NCBI RefSeq assembly: GCF_012489685.1
Contig: NC_080042.1
Span: forward strand, 48,784,066-48,848,065
From: Lotus japonicus
Lineage: Eukaryota > Streptophyta > Magnoliopsida > Fabales > Fabaceae
DNA: 64,000 nt
Reading direction: 5' to 3'
A program made the position numbers and the translations under genes. The stretch's first letter is position 1. Each line of letters opens with the position of its first letter. The notes beneath the pieces were generated by a model that searched no databases, had not been told where the DNA came from, and was given only the letters and a program-made list of their open reading frames with translations. Of the stretch, positions 23,301 through 33,918 are shown one piece after another.

Positions 23301-26300
23301 AAGATTGAGGCCCTCATCACTCCATCCATCAATTTTGGACCGACCACCTTGGCCAGAAGAGATCAGTGATTTGAGACCAGAAATCCACGCTTCTGCCTCA
23401 ACTTTATCTTTGCAAATCTAAAAAGCAACACAGAAATTATTTAGAATAATGGAAGACACAGAAAATGAAAACAAAATAATTATGCAGTTATCCATGGAAT
23501 CACATATATTGTCACTAACCAGGTCAAGGGATCGCTTTCCGCTATCATAAATAAGTGAAAAGGACAAATACTCCTTTTCAGGACGCAAGTAACGTTTGAA
23601 AACAGCCTGCGAAAAGATACAGGAAAGAAAATACAGAACAGATAAAAGTAAGCTTATGGGGAGAATTTTGATGAGATCACTTGGTTTTGGTTAATCACAG
23701 AATCCATGGCAAAGTATAATATTAAATTGAAGTCCACAAATCTCACAGTTCTTTGTCCAGGAATAATTCTTGAGACAGAAGATAGCTTCAGATTTCTTTC
23801 TCCACTACTTGAAATCCAGATTAAAGTTGATCCATCCTGCATTTTTGTATATTTAAATGTGCACATAGAAATAATTCAATTAAGTCTAAAAATTCCAGTA
23901 TACTGGACAAAATGTTTAAGAACATCGCCTACCACCACAGAAGCATAGAATACGCCATAAGCATAAAACAAACATGAAATGCTAGTCCAGCTATAAAGCT
24001 GCAATACCAAGAAAAGGTAGCAGTAGCACCATTACTCAAATTAGGGGATTAGGCAACTCCAGTAACTAGTCCGTGTATCTGACCCGAGTCTAACAAAAAT
24101 ATTTGATTTTTTTTTATTTAAGAATTAATTATTATTATTATACCTCTAGTGATTATAATGAACCTAAAATGTGGCATGCAAAAACAAGCTACCAGGTGCC
24201 CTACCTTTGAAATCAAATGCTATTTTCTAATTTTTTGGCAGCAAAAATATAATAAAAGATTTCAAACTAATCTTAAAACTGCATAACTATATATTTCTAA
24301 GGGTGTTGTTATTAACACCCCCAACAACCCAATTCTCTCACCCACCTTCATTTTAAAATTCCATAAATCCCTTCCTCTTCCACGTACTCACCCCCTCATC
24401 TCTCGGATTTTCAAAAAACCGTATCTTAAAAACTCATCTACCAGATTTTCAAATTTCCGGTATATATATGTTTTAAGTCCAGGAGCTAAAACCCGATATT
24501 TAAAAACACATTACAGGGTTTTCGAAAATCCAGTAATGCATTTTTAACATACTGTGTTTTAGAACCCGGTATTGTTAGTGTGTACTAGCAGGATTTTAAA
24601 ATCCGGTACAATTCTAATTAAATTCCGGGAACTTAGGTTCCCATGCTGTAAATCACCAAAAGCTGTACCGGGAATAAGAAAAGAACCCCGAAGCAAATTT
24701 AAATTTTTTATTTTTAATATACGAGGTTTTAATTCCCGGTACGTTAATCACAAAAAGGTGTACCGGGTTTTAGATACCGGTAAACAATGAAGCGGAGGGC
24801 ATTTTGGGAAATTAACACTAAATTAGGTGCATGGGGTGCGAAAATCAACTCCCTATTTCTGAGCTGCATGGTGAACAAACCAAATAAATTATTTCAATCC
24901 CAATCCAAAGAGTTTAAAAAAGAAGAACCTAAAATCAGTTCAGAACCACACAAATATTGAGTGCAATGAAAAATATGACCTGCAATCTGCCATTAAATTG
25001 CATGAGCCAACTGACATCCCCATGCCAACTCATGAAAGAACAGATCTTACACATAAAGTGAAATTTAAATACGGCATGGAAGTAAAATTAAATGCATCAA
25101 CACATAGTCATCTAAATCTCTGGCAGTAAAGGGATACAGAAAATAGACGTAAAAAAATTTAGGAACAGGCTATAAATTACAGTCCCCACATGAGAGTTAG
25201 TGTTAGCTAACGTAACTGTTTGGTTAGAGTTGGAATAGTTAGTTAAGGATTTAGAGATGATAGGATATTATTAACAGGATGGAGTGATTACAGGGTTTGG
25301 CATGAGAATTGAAAATGAAATTAAGGAGGGGGGGTTCTAGGTTTCTCAAAAACCTCACTGCTATCTTATTTCCTTTTGTTCTTGTTCAATGGCTGAGTAA
25401 CTGTTAGCACAGCAAATCAACTATGGAGCATGGAGAATTTCCTGTCTATAAAACAATTTTGCGTTTGTATTCTGAGCAAGTTCTATCAGTTAGCCAGTGA
25501 TAAAAAATTAATAGTAACTCCCTACTGGTGAAACGAAAACACAGAGCACACCCAGTATGTCAGAATTTAATCCCAATCAAGAGCAACACAATACCTCATA
25601 ACATGTAGGGAATATAAAATATAAGAAAAACAAACTAAAAGTATTTTGCGCAGTATCCCTCAAATAATATAACAAAGTAAACATGCAAAAGCAAGTGTTT
25701 CCCATAGATTAATAATTGAGTATTTAATATATTCAGTTAATCATTGTCTGACCAAGCAGATTAAAAGGAAACGAAATGGAGAATCCACAAACATATTTCA
25801 GATAGACCTTTCAATTAACTTACATTGGAAAGTCTAAATGGGCAAAACTTGGGCTTTCCCTTACGACCATATTTAAGCAGTTGAGCACCCTTTTTCAAGG
25901 CAATTAGTGCCTGCATAATGAAAAAAGCAACATTGTAAACCACAAAAATAAAAGATCAGACAGACAGAGCAAAATAAATGCAAAAGACACCGCAGATAGG
26001 GAGGAATGCAGAAGAACAATTTAAGTTATTTTAAATTATAAATGCTGCGAAACTCCATGAGAAATCCAGTAAATTACAAAATAGATTCAATTTCTATGTC
26101 GCCTATCTCTCTTATATCTTAATGTTGACCTAAATACAGGTTAGAAATGTAGTGGGTGTTTGGGAAGCTGGTCACCCATGTCTGAGACCCAAAACCACGT
26201 CTAGATAGAAGCTCCCATGTGTCGCTTCTGGGGTGAAGTGCATCGGTGTTCCTGTGAAAAGCTATATAACAAACATGCTGGGAGTACTGTATGCAAGTAT

Positions 26301-27723
26301 TCTATGCACACAATCACTTTTGTACAAACAATAAGCAAACTCATAGAGTTTGGGTTAGGCCTAACTCAACCCAAACGCTAACTTAGAGGTGAGGGTTGCC
26401 CAACCCTTTATGAACACTTATTTGGTCATATCTCTAGTCAATGTGAAACTATTCAAACATACACCCTCACGCCTAGGGCTGGACATCTAGTGTGTGAAAT
26501 TTAGAAGAGTGAACATGTGCAGATGGCTCACATATGAGTAGTCTCCAATTAAAGGATATGGAATAGGCTCTGATAGTAAACAATTTTAGAAATTGGGTTA
26601 AGCTTAACTCTACCCCAAAAGTTGGTACTTGGTAGTACTGTATGCAAGCAATCTACGCGCCAATCACTTTTCTCCAAACAATAAACAAACTCTTAGAATT
26701 TGGGTTAGGTATAACTCTACCCCAAAAGTTAGCTTAGAGGTGAGAGTTGCTTTACCCTTTATAAACCCTATTTTGGTCACATCACTAGTCAATGTGGGAC
26801 TTCTAAACACACCTCCTCACGCTCAGGATGAACATCTAGAATGTGGGATTTACAGGAATGAACATCGCCTAGTGGCCCATATATGGGTAGTCTACAATAA
26901 ATGGATCTGGGGGATAGGCTCTGATGTCATCTTAGAATTTGTGTTAGGCCTAACTCTACCCTAAAAGCTAGCTTAGAGGTGAGGGTTGTTCTACCCTCTA
27001 TAAACACTTATTTGGTCATATCTCTAGTCAATGTGAGACTTCTCAACACAAACAATGGTCTCAGACTATCAGTCTCAATTTCACTAGATGAATTCTATTT
27101 TAGTAAGCTCCATTTAGAACTACATCATGAAAAGGTTAGTGAGTGCAATCGATCCTTCAGGTAAAAAACATGAAGGAGTTATAGATAATACAATAACATT
27201 GATGCAAAGTTCAATATCCTGTTTGAAACAATCGAAGACAGCTATAAAACGCTTCCCTCTCAACATCTGCTGAAATAACTTAAAACCAAGTTACCCCGAA
27301 TTACATGCAACCCATTTTAACACAAACGGGCATGTCAATATCTCTGTAGACTCCCAATTCCATGGAAATTCATAAAGCATTAAGCCGTTAAATCAACTAA
27401 AGTCCAAACTCCAAAGGGCTTAAACATAACACTTCAAAATGAGAACAATGTGAATTTTTTTCAACAAACAAATAATCGCAATACACAAGTCCACTCTCCA
27501 TTTTCATCCCCAAAAGTTCCCACATATCATGCGAAAAAACAAAAGTAACACGATTATAACATTCTTAGCCAACAAAAACATAAGAAAATAAAAAACATGA
27601 CAAAGAATTAAAATTTACACAACAATTAGAACTTCCACACCAAACTCATAATCTTCACACAGAGAGAGAGCTTACTTGTTGAATGTCACGGTTGGCATTC
27701 CCGTATCTAGCAAGATCTGCCAT
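17324..27723 (-). CDS. PRAF: PH, RCC1-repeat, FYVE and BRX domain protein (PRAF family), nine coding exons
   Basis: Exons, in transcript order: 27723-27676, 25910-25824, 23836-23747, 23606-23520, 23417-23298, 22639-20543, 20305-20159, 18977-18460, 17480-17324. They add up to 3351 nt, 1116 aa plus stop, and every junction is GT-AG and keeps frame. Domains: a PH domain (about 17-125, starting [20 protein letters not shown]); seven RCC1 repeats (about 235-620, each with a core like [17 protein letters not shown]); a FYVE finger (about 625-690, with [14 protein letters not shown] and CESC, where the classical RRHHCR motif is altered as in other PRAFs); a coiled coil (about 815-895); and a C-terminal BRX domain (about 1037-1092, from [20 protein letters not shown]), split by the last intron. 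PRAF proteins bind phosphoinositides and are described as exchange factors for small GTPases and as polarity and endomembrane partners. The start [13 protein letters not shown] fits the family N terminus. The length matches the usual 1050-1130 aa, and the frame looks intact. Confidence 0.93.
24299..24853. mobile_element. MITE in intron 2 of the PRAF gene
   Basis: The left end AAGGGTGTTGTTATTAACACC and the inverted right end (GGTGCATGGGGTGCG...CAACTCCC) are imperfect terminal repeats, and TATTTCT lies on both sides (7 bp). Inside, CCGGTA and TACCGGG motifs recur many times (24470-24780). No frame is coded. The insertion is far from the splice sites, and the flanking exons are intact. Confidence 0.55.
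26330..27060. repeat. Three diverged copies of a legume-type repeat in PRAF intron 1
   Basis: A block containing GGCCTAACTCTACCC, AGCTTAGAGGTGAGGGTTG, TTTATAAACACTTATTTGG and CTAGTCAATGTGGGACTTC occurs three times (about 26355, 26705 and 26945), all in the same direction. Spacing is about 350 bp and then 230 bp. The consensus resembles a dispersed repeat I recall from several legumes; its class is not clear from the sequence. It lies within the 1.76-kb first intron. Confidence 0.6.
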
Positions 27724-28310
27724 TCCATGTGAGAGATTCACCGAAACGCCGCCACCCTCTACGATCTCTAACCGGAGCTCCGGTCATCATAAAAGACTCC
27801 AACCTCTTCTCCTCAGCAAAACCATTCACCTTCACGTCAAAACCAAAACCTTACTCTCTTGCTCTAGAAAACAAAACCCAGTTCTGATTCTAGGTGTAGA
27901 ACGCAAACAAGCTTCACAGATCCGTTACTCTTTGCAGAAACCAAAACCCCAGAAACTCCATTGACGATTCCAAGTCAAAGACCGACCACACCGCTTGTTT
28001 CTTCTTTCAACTCACGAGACTGACTTGGACCGAGGAAAAAAACCGTCTTTCGAGCCGGTTGAAGCAAAAGGTAGGGTGGTTTGCGGCGGAAGAGCGGTTC
28101 CCGAGAGAAATTCCGGCGGGGAACGCAGGCTCCGGCTTGGAAGAAAGAGAGTAGAGAGAAAAATATATAAATAAGAGAAAGAAGAAAAAAAACACTGACA
28201 GAGGAAGAGAGAATAAGGAGTCTGTAAAGAAGTACAAACCGGTCAAAGATGAAGAAAAATGAAAAACATGAAATCAAATAAGGGTTTTGATTTTAAGCTC
28301 CCGTGTAAAG
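27724..28310 (-). promoter_or_regulatory. 5' leader and promoter region of the PRAF gene
   Basis: Sequence immediately upstream of the PRAF start codon. It is AG/CT-asymmetric: the transcript strand is rich in TTCTCT (complement of 28140-28215), a common feature of plant 5' leaders. The GC content falls sharply beyond about 28300, where a repetitive region begins. I cannot place a TATA box or transcription start with confidence. Confidence 0.4.
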
Positions 28311-29085
28311 TTCGGAAATCTGATAGTATAAGGTTTAATTGTATTAGGTCTGATGGGATAATGGCTGATAAAATTTTAATATTATACAACGTTTGGTCAT
28401 ACATTATATAATTTGGTGGAGTCAGTGGTGGTGTGGTGGTATTTGAAGGTGATGATAGTGGCGGTGGTGGTGGTAGTAGTGGCGGTAGCGACGATGGTGG
28501 CAGTGGTGGAAGGTGGTGGTGGCGGTAGTGGCGATAACGATGACGGTATCAACGATGGTGGCAGCGGTGGAGGCGACGGTGGTGGTTGTGGTGGAGGTGT
28601 TAAAGGGTAGTGGAGGTGACGGCAGCGGTAGAGGGTAGCGATGGAGGGTGATGGTGGTGGGGTGGTGGAGGTGGCGGTGGTGGTGGATGGTGGTGGTGGA
28701 GTGGTGGAGGTGGCGGTGGTGGTGGATGGTGGTGGTGGAGGGTGGTGGCGACGGTGGAGGTGACGTCGATGGTGGTGGTGGTAATAGTGGTGATAACGAT
28801 GACGGTATCAACGATGGTGGAGCATGGTGGTGGTGGCAACGACGGTGGTGGTGGTGGCGATGGCGGTTGATTAAATTTATTTAAGTAGTTTATACATCAC
28901 ACTCTTATCATGCCTTATCCATCATCTATGGGGTGTATTAAATAATCCATCATTTTAATGTATAAGAGGGGATTGATGTATAAGCTTATACAATACAATG
29001 TGAGCATGAAACAATGGATAAGTTCATAATATATTTTGTATAAGTTTATACTATCATGCCTAATACAGTGTGTCAAACGAGCCCT
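28300..29085. mobile_element. Possible MITE carrying the triplet array
   Basis: Both sides of the triplet array carry related sequence in opposite orientation: TGATAGTATAAGGTTTAATTG on the left (about 28321), and TATACTATCATGCCTAATACAG on the right (about 29048) ending near GTGTCAAACGAGCCC. This suggests terminal inverted repeats of a transposon in which the microsatellite grew. The borders and target duplication are not resolved. Confidence 0.35.
28425..28868. repeat. GGT/GGC-rich triplet array with internal duplications
   Basis: Nearly the whole stretch is imperfect GGTGGC, GGTGGA and GATGGTGGT triplets. A 39-bp unit (GTGGTGGAGGTGGCGGTGG...) occurs twice in a row near 28662-28740. A longer unit containing GATAACGATGACGGTATCAA appears near 28530 and again near 28793. 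Glycine-rich and proline/histidine-rich frames across it are by-products of the repeat. It sits just upstream of the PRAF promoter. Confidence 0.75.
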
Positions 29086-29689
29086 AGTACTTCTTTAAGC
29101 CCCTATGGTCGAGGTACATGCCCTAATCCGTGTGCTGATTGGAGTGGCCCACCCAAACTTTTCTAACGCTGGAAAAAAAAATTAGTAATGTTATTTCTTT
29201 TTTTTTTCCATATCATTTTCACATCATATTAAATATCAATTTAACATTTATTCTAATTTCTTAGTTCAGTCATATGAAACCTAATTTTGCTTCTCGAAGA
29301 CTTTACCTTTGCAATCGATCTCTTCCATTGAATGAAAGACAAATAATAAATGATTTACTTACATATTTATTTGTTTGTAAATAAGGACAGTTATTATGAA
29401 GTATGAACTACAACCACCAAATGAAATAGAGTATGAAGTGGTGAGAGTTTAAATAAAATTTTGACTCAATTGCATTTTTTATTCTTGTAGAATCGTGTTT
29501 GTGTGTAGTAAATCCCCTTGTTTTAAAATAAGCGATTTAGGTTTTTGACGTTTGTTTGACATTATACTTTTGATTCGCTTCTCTGTTAAAAAATTGATAA
29601 TTTTGCTTATGTGTTACTAGAGGAGGTGACGTGGCAGTGATGACTATAATAGGTCATGTCAATGTGACCCTTAATTGCGCAATCAGCAT
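29086..29689. other. Intergenic up to the Gypsy insertion site
   Basis: No gene seen. It ends in CAATCAGCAT, the target of the LTR retrotransposon that follows. Confidence 0.5.
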
Positions 29690-30057
29690 TGGACTGGGCG
29701 GGATATAAGTATCCCTTATTCCCGCCCAAATCGAGCATTTAGATGAACGAAAGCAGCCATGGCGGGGTTTATGGAACAACGTCGAAGCCCGCCCGTCTTC
29801 TGGATGGGTCCACGCGCCAGCTGGAAGATTCCTTTAGTTTTGTCTTATATGTATAGAGGCTTGGGCCCCGGTTGTCAGGCCCAAGTACAGTGACAGTCCA
29901 TGTTATGATCATTCCCTCTATAAAAGGAGAGGTCAACCCCTTGTAAAAAGTACCTTTCGAACATTTAATGAGAATATTCCTTTTGTGATATTTTTAGCAC
30001 TCTGCTAGGGTTTACTTTCTGTCAGTTTCCGACATCAAAACTCCCTAGTACGGAACA
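29690..30057 (+). repeat. Left LTR of element 1
   Basis: 368 bp starting TGGACTGGGCGG and ending TACGGAACA. A TATA box CTATAAAAGG at 29918-29927 predicts a transcription start about 30 bases later, so U3 is about 255 bp. It differs from the right LTR at four sites: two near 29770-29785 and two near the 3' end (GACATCAAAA versus GACGTCAGAA). Confidence 0.95.
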
Positions 30058-30080
30058 TTGGCGCCGTCTGTGGGTCTTAC
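30058..30080 (+). other. Primer-binding site of element 1
   Basis: TTGGCGCCGTCTGTGGG follows the LTR directly. The first ten bases (TGGCGCCGTC, one position off) resemble the complement of a tRNA-Asp 3' end as I recall it; the rest does not match well. The same sequence follows the left LTR of element 2, which supports a shared priming mode. Confidence 0.7.
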
Positions 30081-30121
30081 TTCGATCTACTACTTGACAT
30101 AGAAGGTGCGTTTTAAGATCC

Positions 30122-31747
30122 ATGGAAACTCGTTCGTGTGGTGTGGGCCGCCGCGATCATCGCCGGAGGGGTGGTCGTCACGGCGGCCGCGGCGGGGGAC
30201 GGTACAACAACCGCGAAGTACCTCAAGAGCCGGAGCAGGAGGCTTCTTCGGCGGGGGTTCACTCGGTGGCGCAGTCACCGGTCTCGTTGGTGAATGCAGC
30301 TCCAGGAAGATTTTCAGATCTGATAGCTAGATCAGACCCAGGAGTCAGGCGACGATCAGCGCCGCCTGAGTATGTAAATCTGGATGACCTCAAAACCAGC
30401 GTTCCGAGAAAAGCGCCAGAGGTGGTGACGGGAATCACTCCGGCGGCCTTGCAACAAATGTTGGACACTTTGCAAAAAGTACAAAGCCAGAACGAGCAGT
30501 TGCAGGCCCAGGTGCAGTACTTAACTCAGCGACAAGACTATAAGCAAGAACAATGGCTCGAGGCCGAAGACGTTGTTGAATTCCAGCCTTTTGTTCCCGC
30601 CATCACACGGGTGGGCATACCAAAGCATCTGCAAACGATGGCGTTGGACGCCTTTTCAGGCGACTCAGACCCCATGGAACACTTGCGTTATTTTAACACG
30701 AAAATGGTTATTGGAGGAGCAACAGATGAGGTGAAGTGTAGGTTGTTACCATCAACATTCAAGGGGATGGCGATGCAATGGTTCATCCGTCAACCGCCCT
30801 TCTCCATTGACAATTTTACTGATTTGTCCACAAAGTTCTTAACTCAATTCTCCGCCAATAAAACTACCAAGGCAACCATGTTTGATCTTATCAGCATACA
30901 TCAACAGCCAGGGGAGAAGCTCAAGAACTACATGGCGCGATTTAGTAAAATGGCGGTTCAACTGGAGGAGGGCAATCCGGATGTTTGCCTTGCGTCTTTC
31001 AAAAATGGTCTTCGGGCGGGTAACTTGAATCGGGACTTGACGAGGCGACCAGCAAAAGACATGATGGACCTTCGTGCTCGTGTTCAGGAATTCATATTAA
31101 TTGAGCAGGATGATCAGAAAAAACAAGAAAGAGAGGAAGGACGCAAGCAAGCCCATTCCGGCGGGGTTTCGCAGGATAAACCTAAGGCAGGGAAGGAAAC
31201 CAGGGTAGCACAAACCCCCCGTGTACCAAGACCGGGACCATATCAAAACTCCAAACCAGGATTTCAAAATACATGGCACCGTAATTCTCAAGGTCCCGCT
31301 GCAGCCACAACTGGTCAGCATGGTACTACGCCAGCTCCAGTTCCACTTACAAAGTTAAATGCGCCATTAAGCACCATTTTAAGGGTCGTTGGACAAACGA
31401 ATGTTGTGCAGTACCCGCCACCCCCGCGGCGACCGCCAGCTAATGTAGATACCAATAGGTGGTGCGAGTACCACAAAGCGTTGGGGCATACGACGGATAA
31501 TTGTTGGAATTTGAGGCGGGAAATTGATCGATTGATTAAGGCTGGTCATCTGGCAAACTTCGTTAAAGACACAGCAACGCCAGAAGTCGCTAGGATCACC
31601 CAAGGAGACAAAGGCAAAGGCAAGGAGATAGTGGAAGAGTTGGGCGATCCTGTTGGGGAATGTTCATCTATTGCAGGAGGATTTGGCGGGGGTGCAATTT
31701 CAAGTAAGGCTAGAAAACGCTGTGGCGGCAGTACACTCAGTACATGA
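30122..31747 (+). CDS. gag: gag polyprotein of element 1, fused to the start of protease by frame loss
   Basis: The frame is open for 541 codons. A basic Arg/Gly-rich N terminus is followed by a coiled-coil-like patch (about 105-140) and the retrotransposon gag domain (about 175-330, e.g. MALDAFSGDSDPMEHLRYF and FKGMAMQWF). Near residues 440-470 lies an unusual zinc knuckle, CEYHKALGHTTDNC, with C-x2-H-x4-H-x4-C spacing instead of CCHC. Gag forms the particle that packages the RNA. The segment IAGGFGGGAISSKARKR near the end is the same as in the gag-pol junction of element 2. After it, an indel near 31718 throws the frame out and the last codons are spurious. The capsid part seems intact. Confidence 0.85.
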   Translation: METRSCGVGRRDHRRRGGRHGGRGGGRYNNREVPQEPEQEASSAGVHSVAQSPVSLVNAAPGRFSDLIARSDPGVRRRSAPPEYVNLDDLKTSVPRKAPEVVTGITPAALQQMLDTLQKVQSQNEQLQAQVQYLTQRQDYKQEQWLEAEDVVEFQPFVPAITRVGIPKHLQTMALDAFSGDSDPMEHLRYFNTKMVIGGATDEVKCRLLPSTFKGMAMQWFIRQPPFSIDNFTDLSTKFLTQFSANKTTKATMFDLISIHQQPGEKLKNYMARFSKMAVQLEEGNPDVCLASFKNGLRAGNLNRDLTRRPAKDMMDLRARVQEFILIEQDDQKKQEREEGRKQAHSGGVSQDKPKAGKETRVAQTPRVPRPGPYQNSKPGFQNTWHRNSQGPAAATTGQHGTTPAPVPLTKLNAPLSTILRVVGQTNVVQYPPPPRRPPANVDTNRWCEYHKALGHTTDNCWNLRREIDRLIKAGHLANFVKDTATPEVARITQGDKGKGKEIVEELGDPVGECSSIAGGFGGGAISSKARKRCGGSTLST

Positions 31748-32512
31748 GGCAAGCGAAAGCGAGTGTTGGGTGAATCACTCCCCTATCATATTCACTCCTC
31801 AGGATTTTGCGCACGTGATTCCCCATGACAACGACCCAATTGTGGTAACAATCAGGGTTAACAATTATGTCACGAAGAAAGTATTTTTAGACCAGGGGTC
31901 TTCGGCGGATATCATTTATGGAGATGCCTTTGATCGCCTGGGGCTAAAAGAGTCAGACTTGAGGCCGTATAAAGGAACCTTGGTAGGGTTTACAGGGGAC
32001 CGTGTCACTGTTCGAGGATATGTGGAAATACCAACTGCTTTTGGCGAAGGAGAGTTTGTAAAGAAATTTCAAGTGAAGTACTTAGTCCTGGCGTGCAGAG
32101 CCAACTACAATGTACTCTTGGGACGAGACACCCTCAACAAGCTATGTGCGGTCGTTTCAACAGCTCATTTGACTGTTAAATATCCAGCCTGCAATGGAAA
32201 GGTTGGGGTATTACATGGGGACCAAAATGCAGCAAGAGAATGTTATCTAAGAAGTGTGGCGCTTTATGGGCGTAAGGCCGCCAAAGAAAGTCACAGAATC
32301 ACAGAAATCTTTCCGCAAGAGGGATTCAGTTTGGATCCAAGAGACGATGCTGATGATTTCCGCCCACAACCTCTGGAAGAAACCAAGCAAGTGCAAATTA
32401 AGGATAAAATTTTAAAGATTGGCAGCAGTTTGACAAAGGAACAAGAGGAAAGGTTGATCACGCTGCTGGGTGATAATTTGGATCTCTTTGCATGGACCAT
32501 CAATGATGTACC
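31720..32512 (+). pseudogene. Protease region of element 1 pol, frame-shifted
   Basis: It is read in the third frame. After the break near 31718 the translation resumes AVAAVHSVHEASESECW and reaches a retropepsin-like core VFLDQGSSADIIYGDAF (about 31880-31935), then LACRANYNVLLGRDTLNKL. In this group the active-site motif is D-Q/T-G-S, here DQGSSAD. The frame ends after LDLFAWTINDVP near 32512, where a stretch of roughly 45 bp present in element 2 (the part starting GIDPNFICQRL) is missing. The protease is separated from gag by one frame change and from RT by another. Whether the gag-pro change is a natural frameshift or damage is not settled, but element 2 reads through in one frame, which favours damage. 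Confidence 0.75.
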
Positions 32513-33918
32513 CAGGGGCGACCCCAGTCATCCAGCCAAGGCGGAGAATGAGTGATGAAAAGAATAAGGCAGTACAATTAGAGACTGAGAAACTAATCAA
32601 GGCTCGCTTCATCCGTGAGGTGCAGTACCCGACATGGCTCGCCAATGTTGTGATGGTCAAAAAATCCAATGGGAAGTGGCGAATGTGCACGGACTACACA
32701 AGCTTGAACAAAGTGTGTCCTAAAGATTCATATCCACTTCCCAATGTCGATAAGCTTGTGGATGGAGCGTCGGGGAATGAACTTTTAAGTCTCATGGATG
32801 CTTACTCGGGCTACAATCAAATCATGATGCATCCATCGGATGAAGAAAGTACAGCATTTATGACCAATCAGGCGAATTACTGTTACAAGACAATGCCTTT
32901 TGGATTGAAGAATGCAGGAGCTACGTACCAACGACTCATGGATAAAATCTTTTCAAAACAAGTGGGCAGGAATATGGAGGTATATGTGGACGACATGATC
33001 GTAAAGTCCGCCAGGGCTAGTGATCATGGCGGCGATCTTAAGGAAGCGTTTACTCAATTAAGAACATATCAAATGAACTTGAACCCTGAGAAGTGTTCTT
33101 TTGGGATCCAGGGAGGAAAGTTCTTGGGATTCATGTTGACATCGAGAGAAATAGAAGTGAATCCTGATAAGGGAAGGGCGATCTTCGAGATGAAAAGCCC
33201 AACAAGTGTCAAAGAAGTTCAGCGTTTGACAGGACGAATGGCCGCCTTGTCACGTTTCTTGCCGATGGCGGGTGACAAAGCGGCCCCATTCTTCACATGC
33301 TTAAAAAAGAATTCAAAGTTTCAGTGGACAGAGGAATGCGAACAAGCTTTTACCAAATTAAAAGAATCATTGGCCACATTGCCAGTACTTTCCAAGCCAA
33401 CACCAGGCTTTCCATTAGTGCTCTATCTAGCAGTTACTGACAAGGCGGTGAGTACAGTGTTGCTCCAGGAAGAGGGAAAAAAGCAGAAAGTTATATATTT
33501 CGTGAGCCATACTTTACAGGGGGCAGAGTTGCGGTACCAAAAAATTGAAAAGGCTGCATTGGCGATTTTGAAAACTGCGAGGCGCCTTAGGCCTTATTTC
33601 CAAAGTTTCCAAGTTAAAGTTAAAACTGATGTCCCCTTAAGACAAGTACTTCAGAAGCCCGATTTGTCAGGGCGATTGGTTAGCTGGTCAGTGGAATTGT
33701 CAGAATATGATATACAATATGAGCCAAGGGGCCAAGTCACAGTTCAAAGTTTGATCGACTTCGTGGCGGAATTAACACCCACGGAAGGCGAGAAGACTCG
33801 AGGAGAATGGGTCCTATCTGTGGATGGATCCTCTAATAAGACTGGAAGTGGGGCTGGGATAACAATTGAAAGTCCAGACAAAATGATCATTGAACAGTCT
33901 CTAAAGTTCGAGTTCTAG
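32513..33918 (+). pseudogene. Reverse transcriptase and RNase H of element 1 pol
   Basis: Read in the first frame after the deletion. RT motifs are clear: FIREVQYPTWLANVVMV, KWRMCTDYTSLNKVCPKDSY, SLMDAYSGYNQI, MPFGLKNAGATYQRLMD and the catalytic box YVDDM (about 32978). The connection and first RNase H follow (TDKAVSTVLLQEEG; LRYQKIEKAALAIL; VKTDVPLRQVLQKP). A second, archaeal-type RNase H opens with WVLSVDGSSNKTGSGAG. The frame stops at TAG (33916-33918) where element 2 has a glutamate codon in the context ASNNQ, so one base change kills it. All else in this stretch looks functional. The Met at 32470 lies in spurious sequence, so I start the segment at the deletion point. Confidence 0.82.

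Noticed and set aside
25190..25530. Possible solo LTR or TRIM in PRAF intron 2 (GTGTTAGCTAACG... with CTATAAAACAATTTTG)
   Set aside because: No matching ends or target duplication could be found.
28413..28884. Gly-rich (+) and Pro/His-rich (-) frames, up to 129 codons
   Set aside because: By-products of the GGT/GGC triplet array; every frame stays open for the same reason and there are no flanking gene signals.
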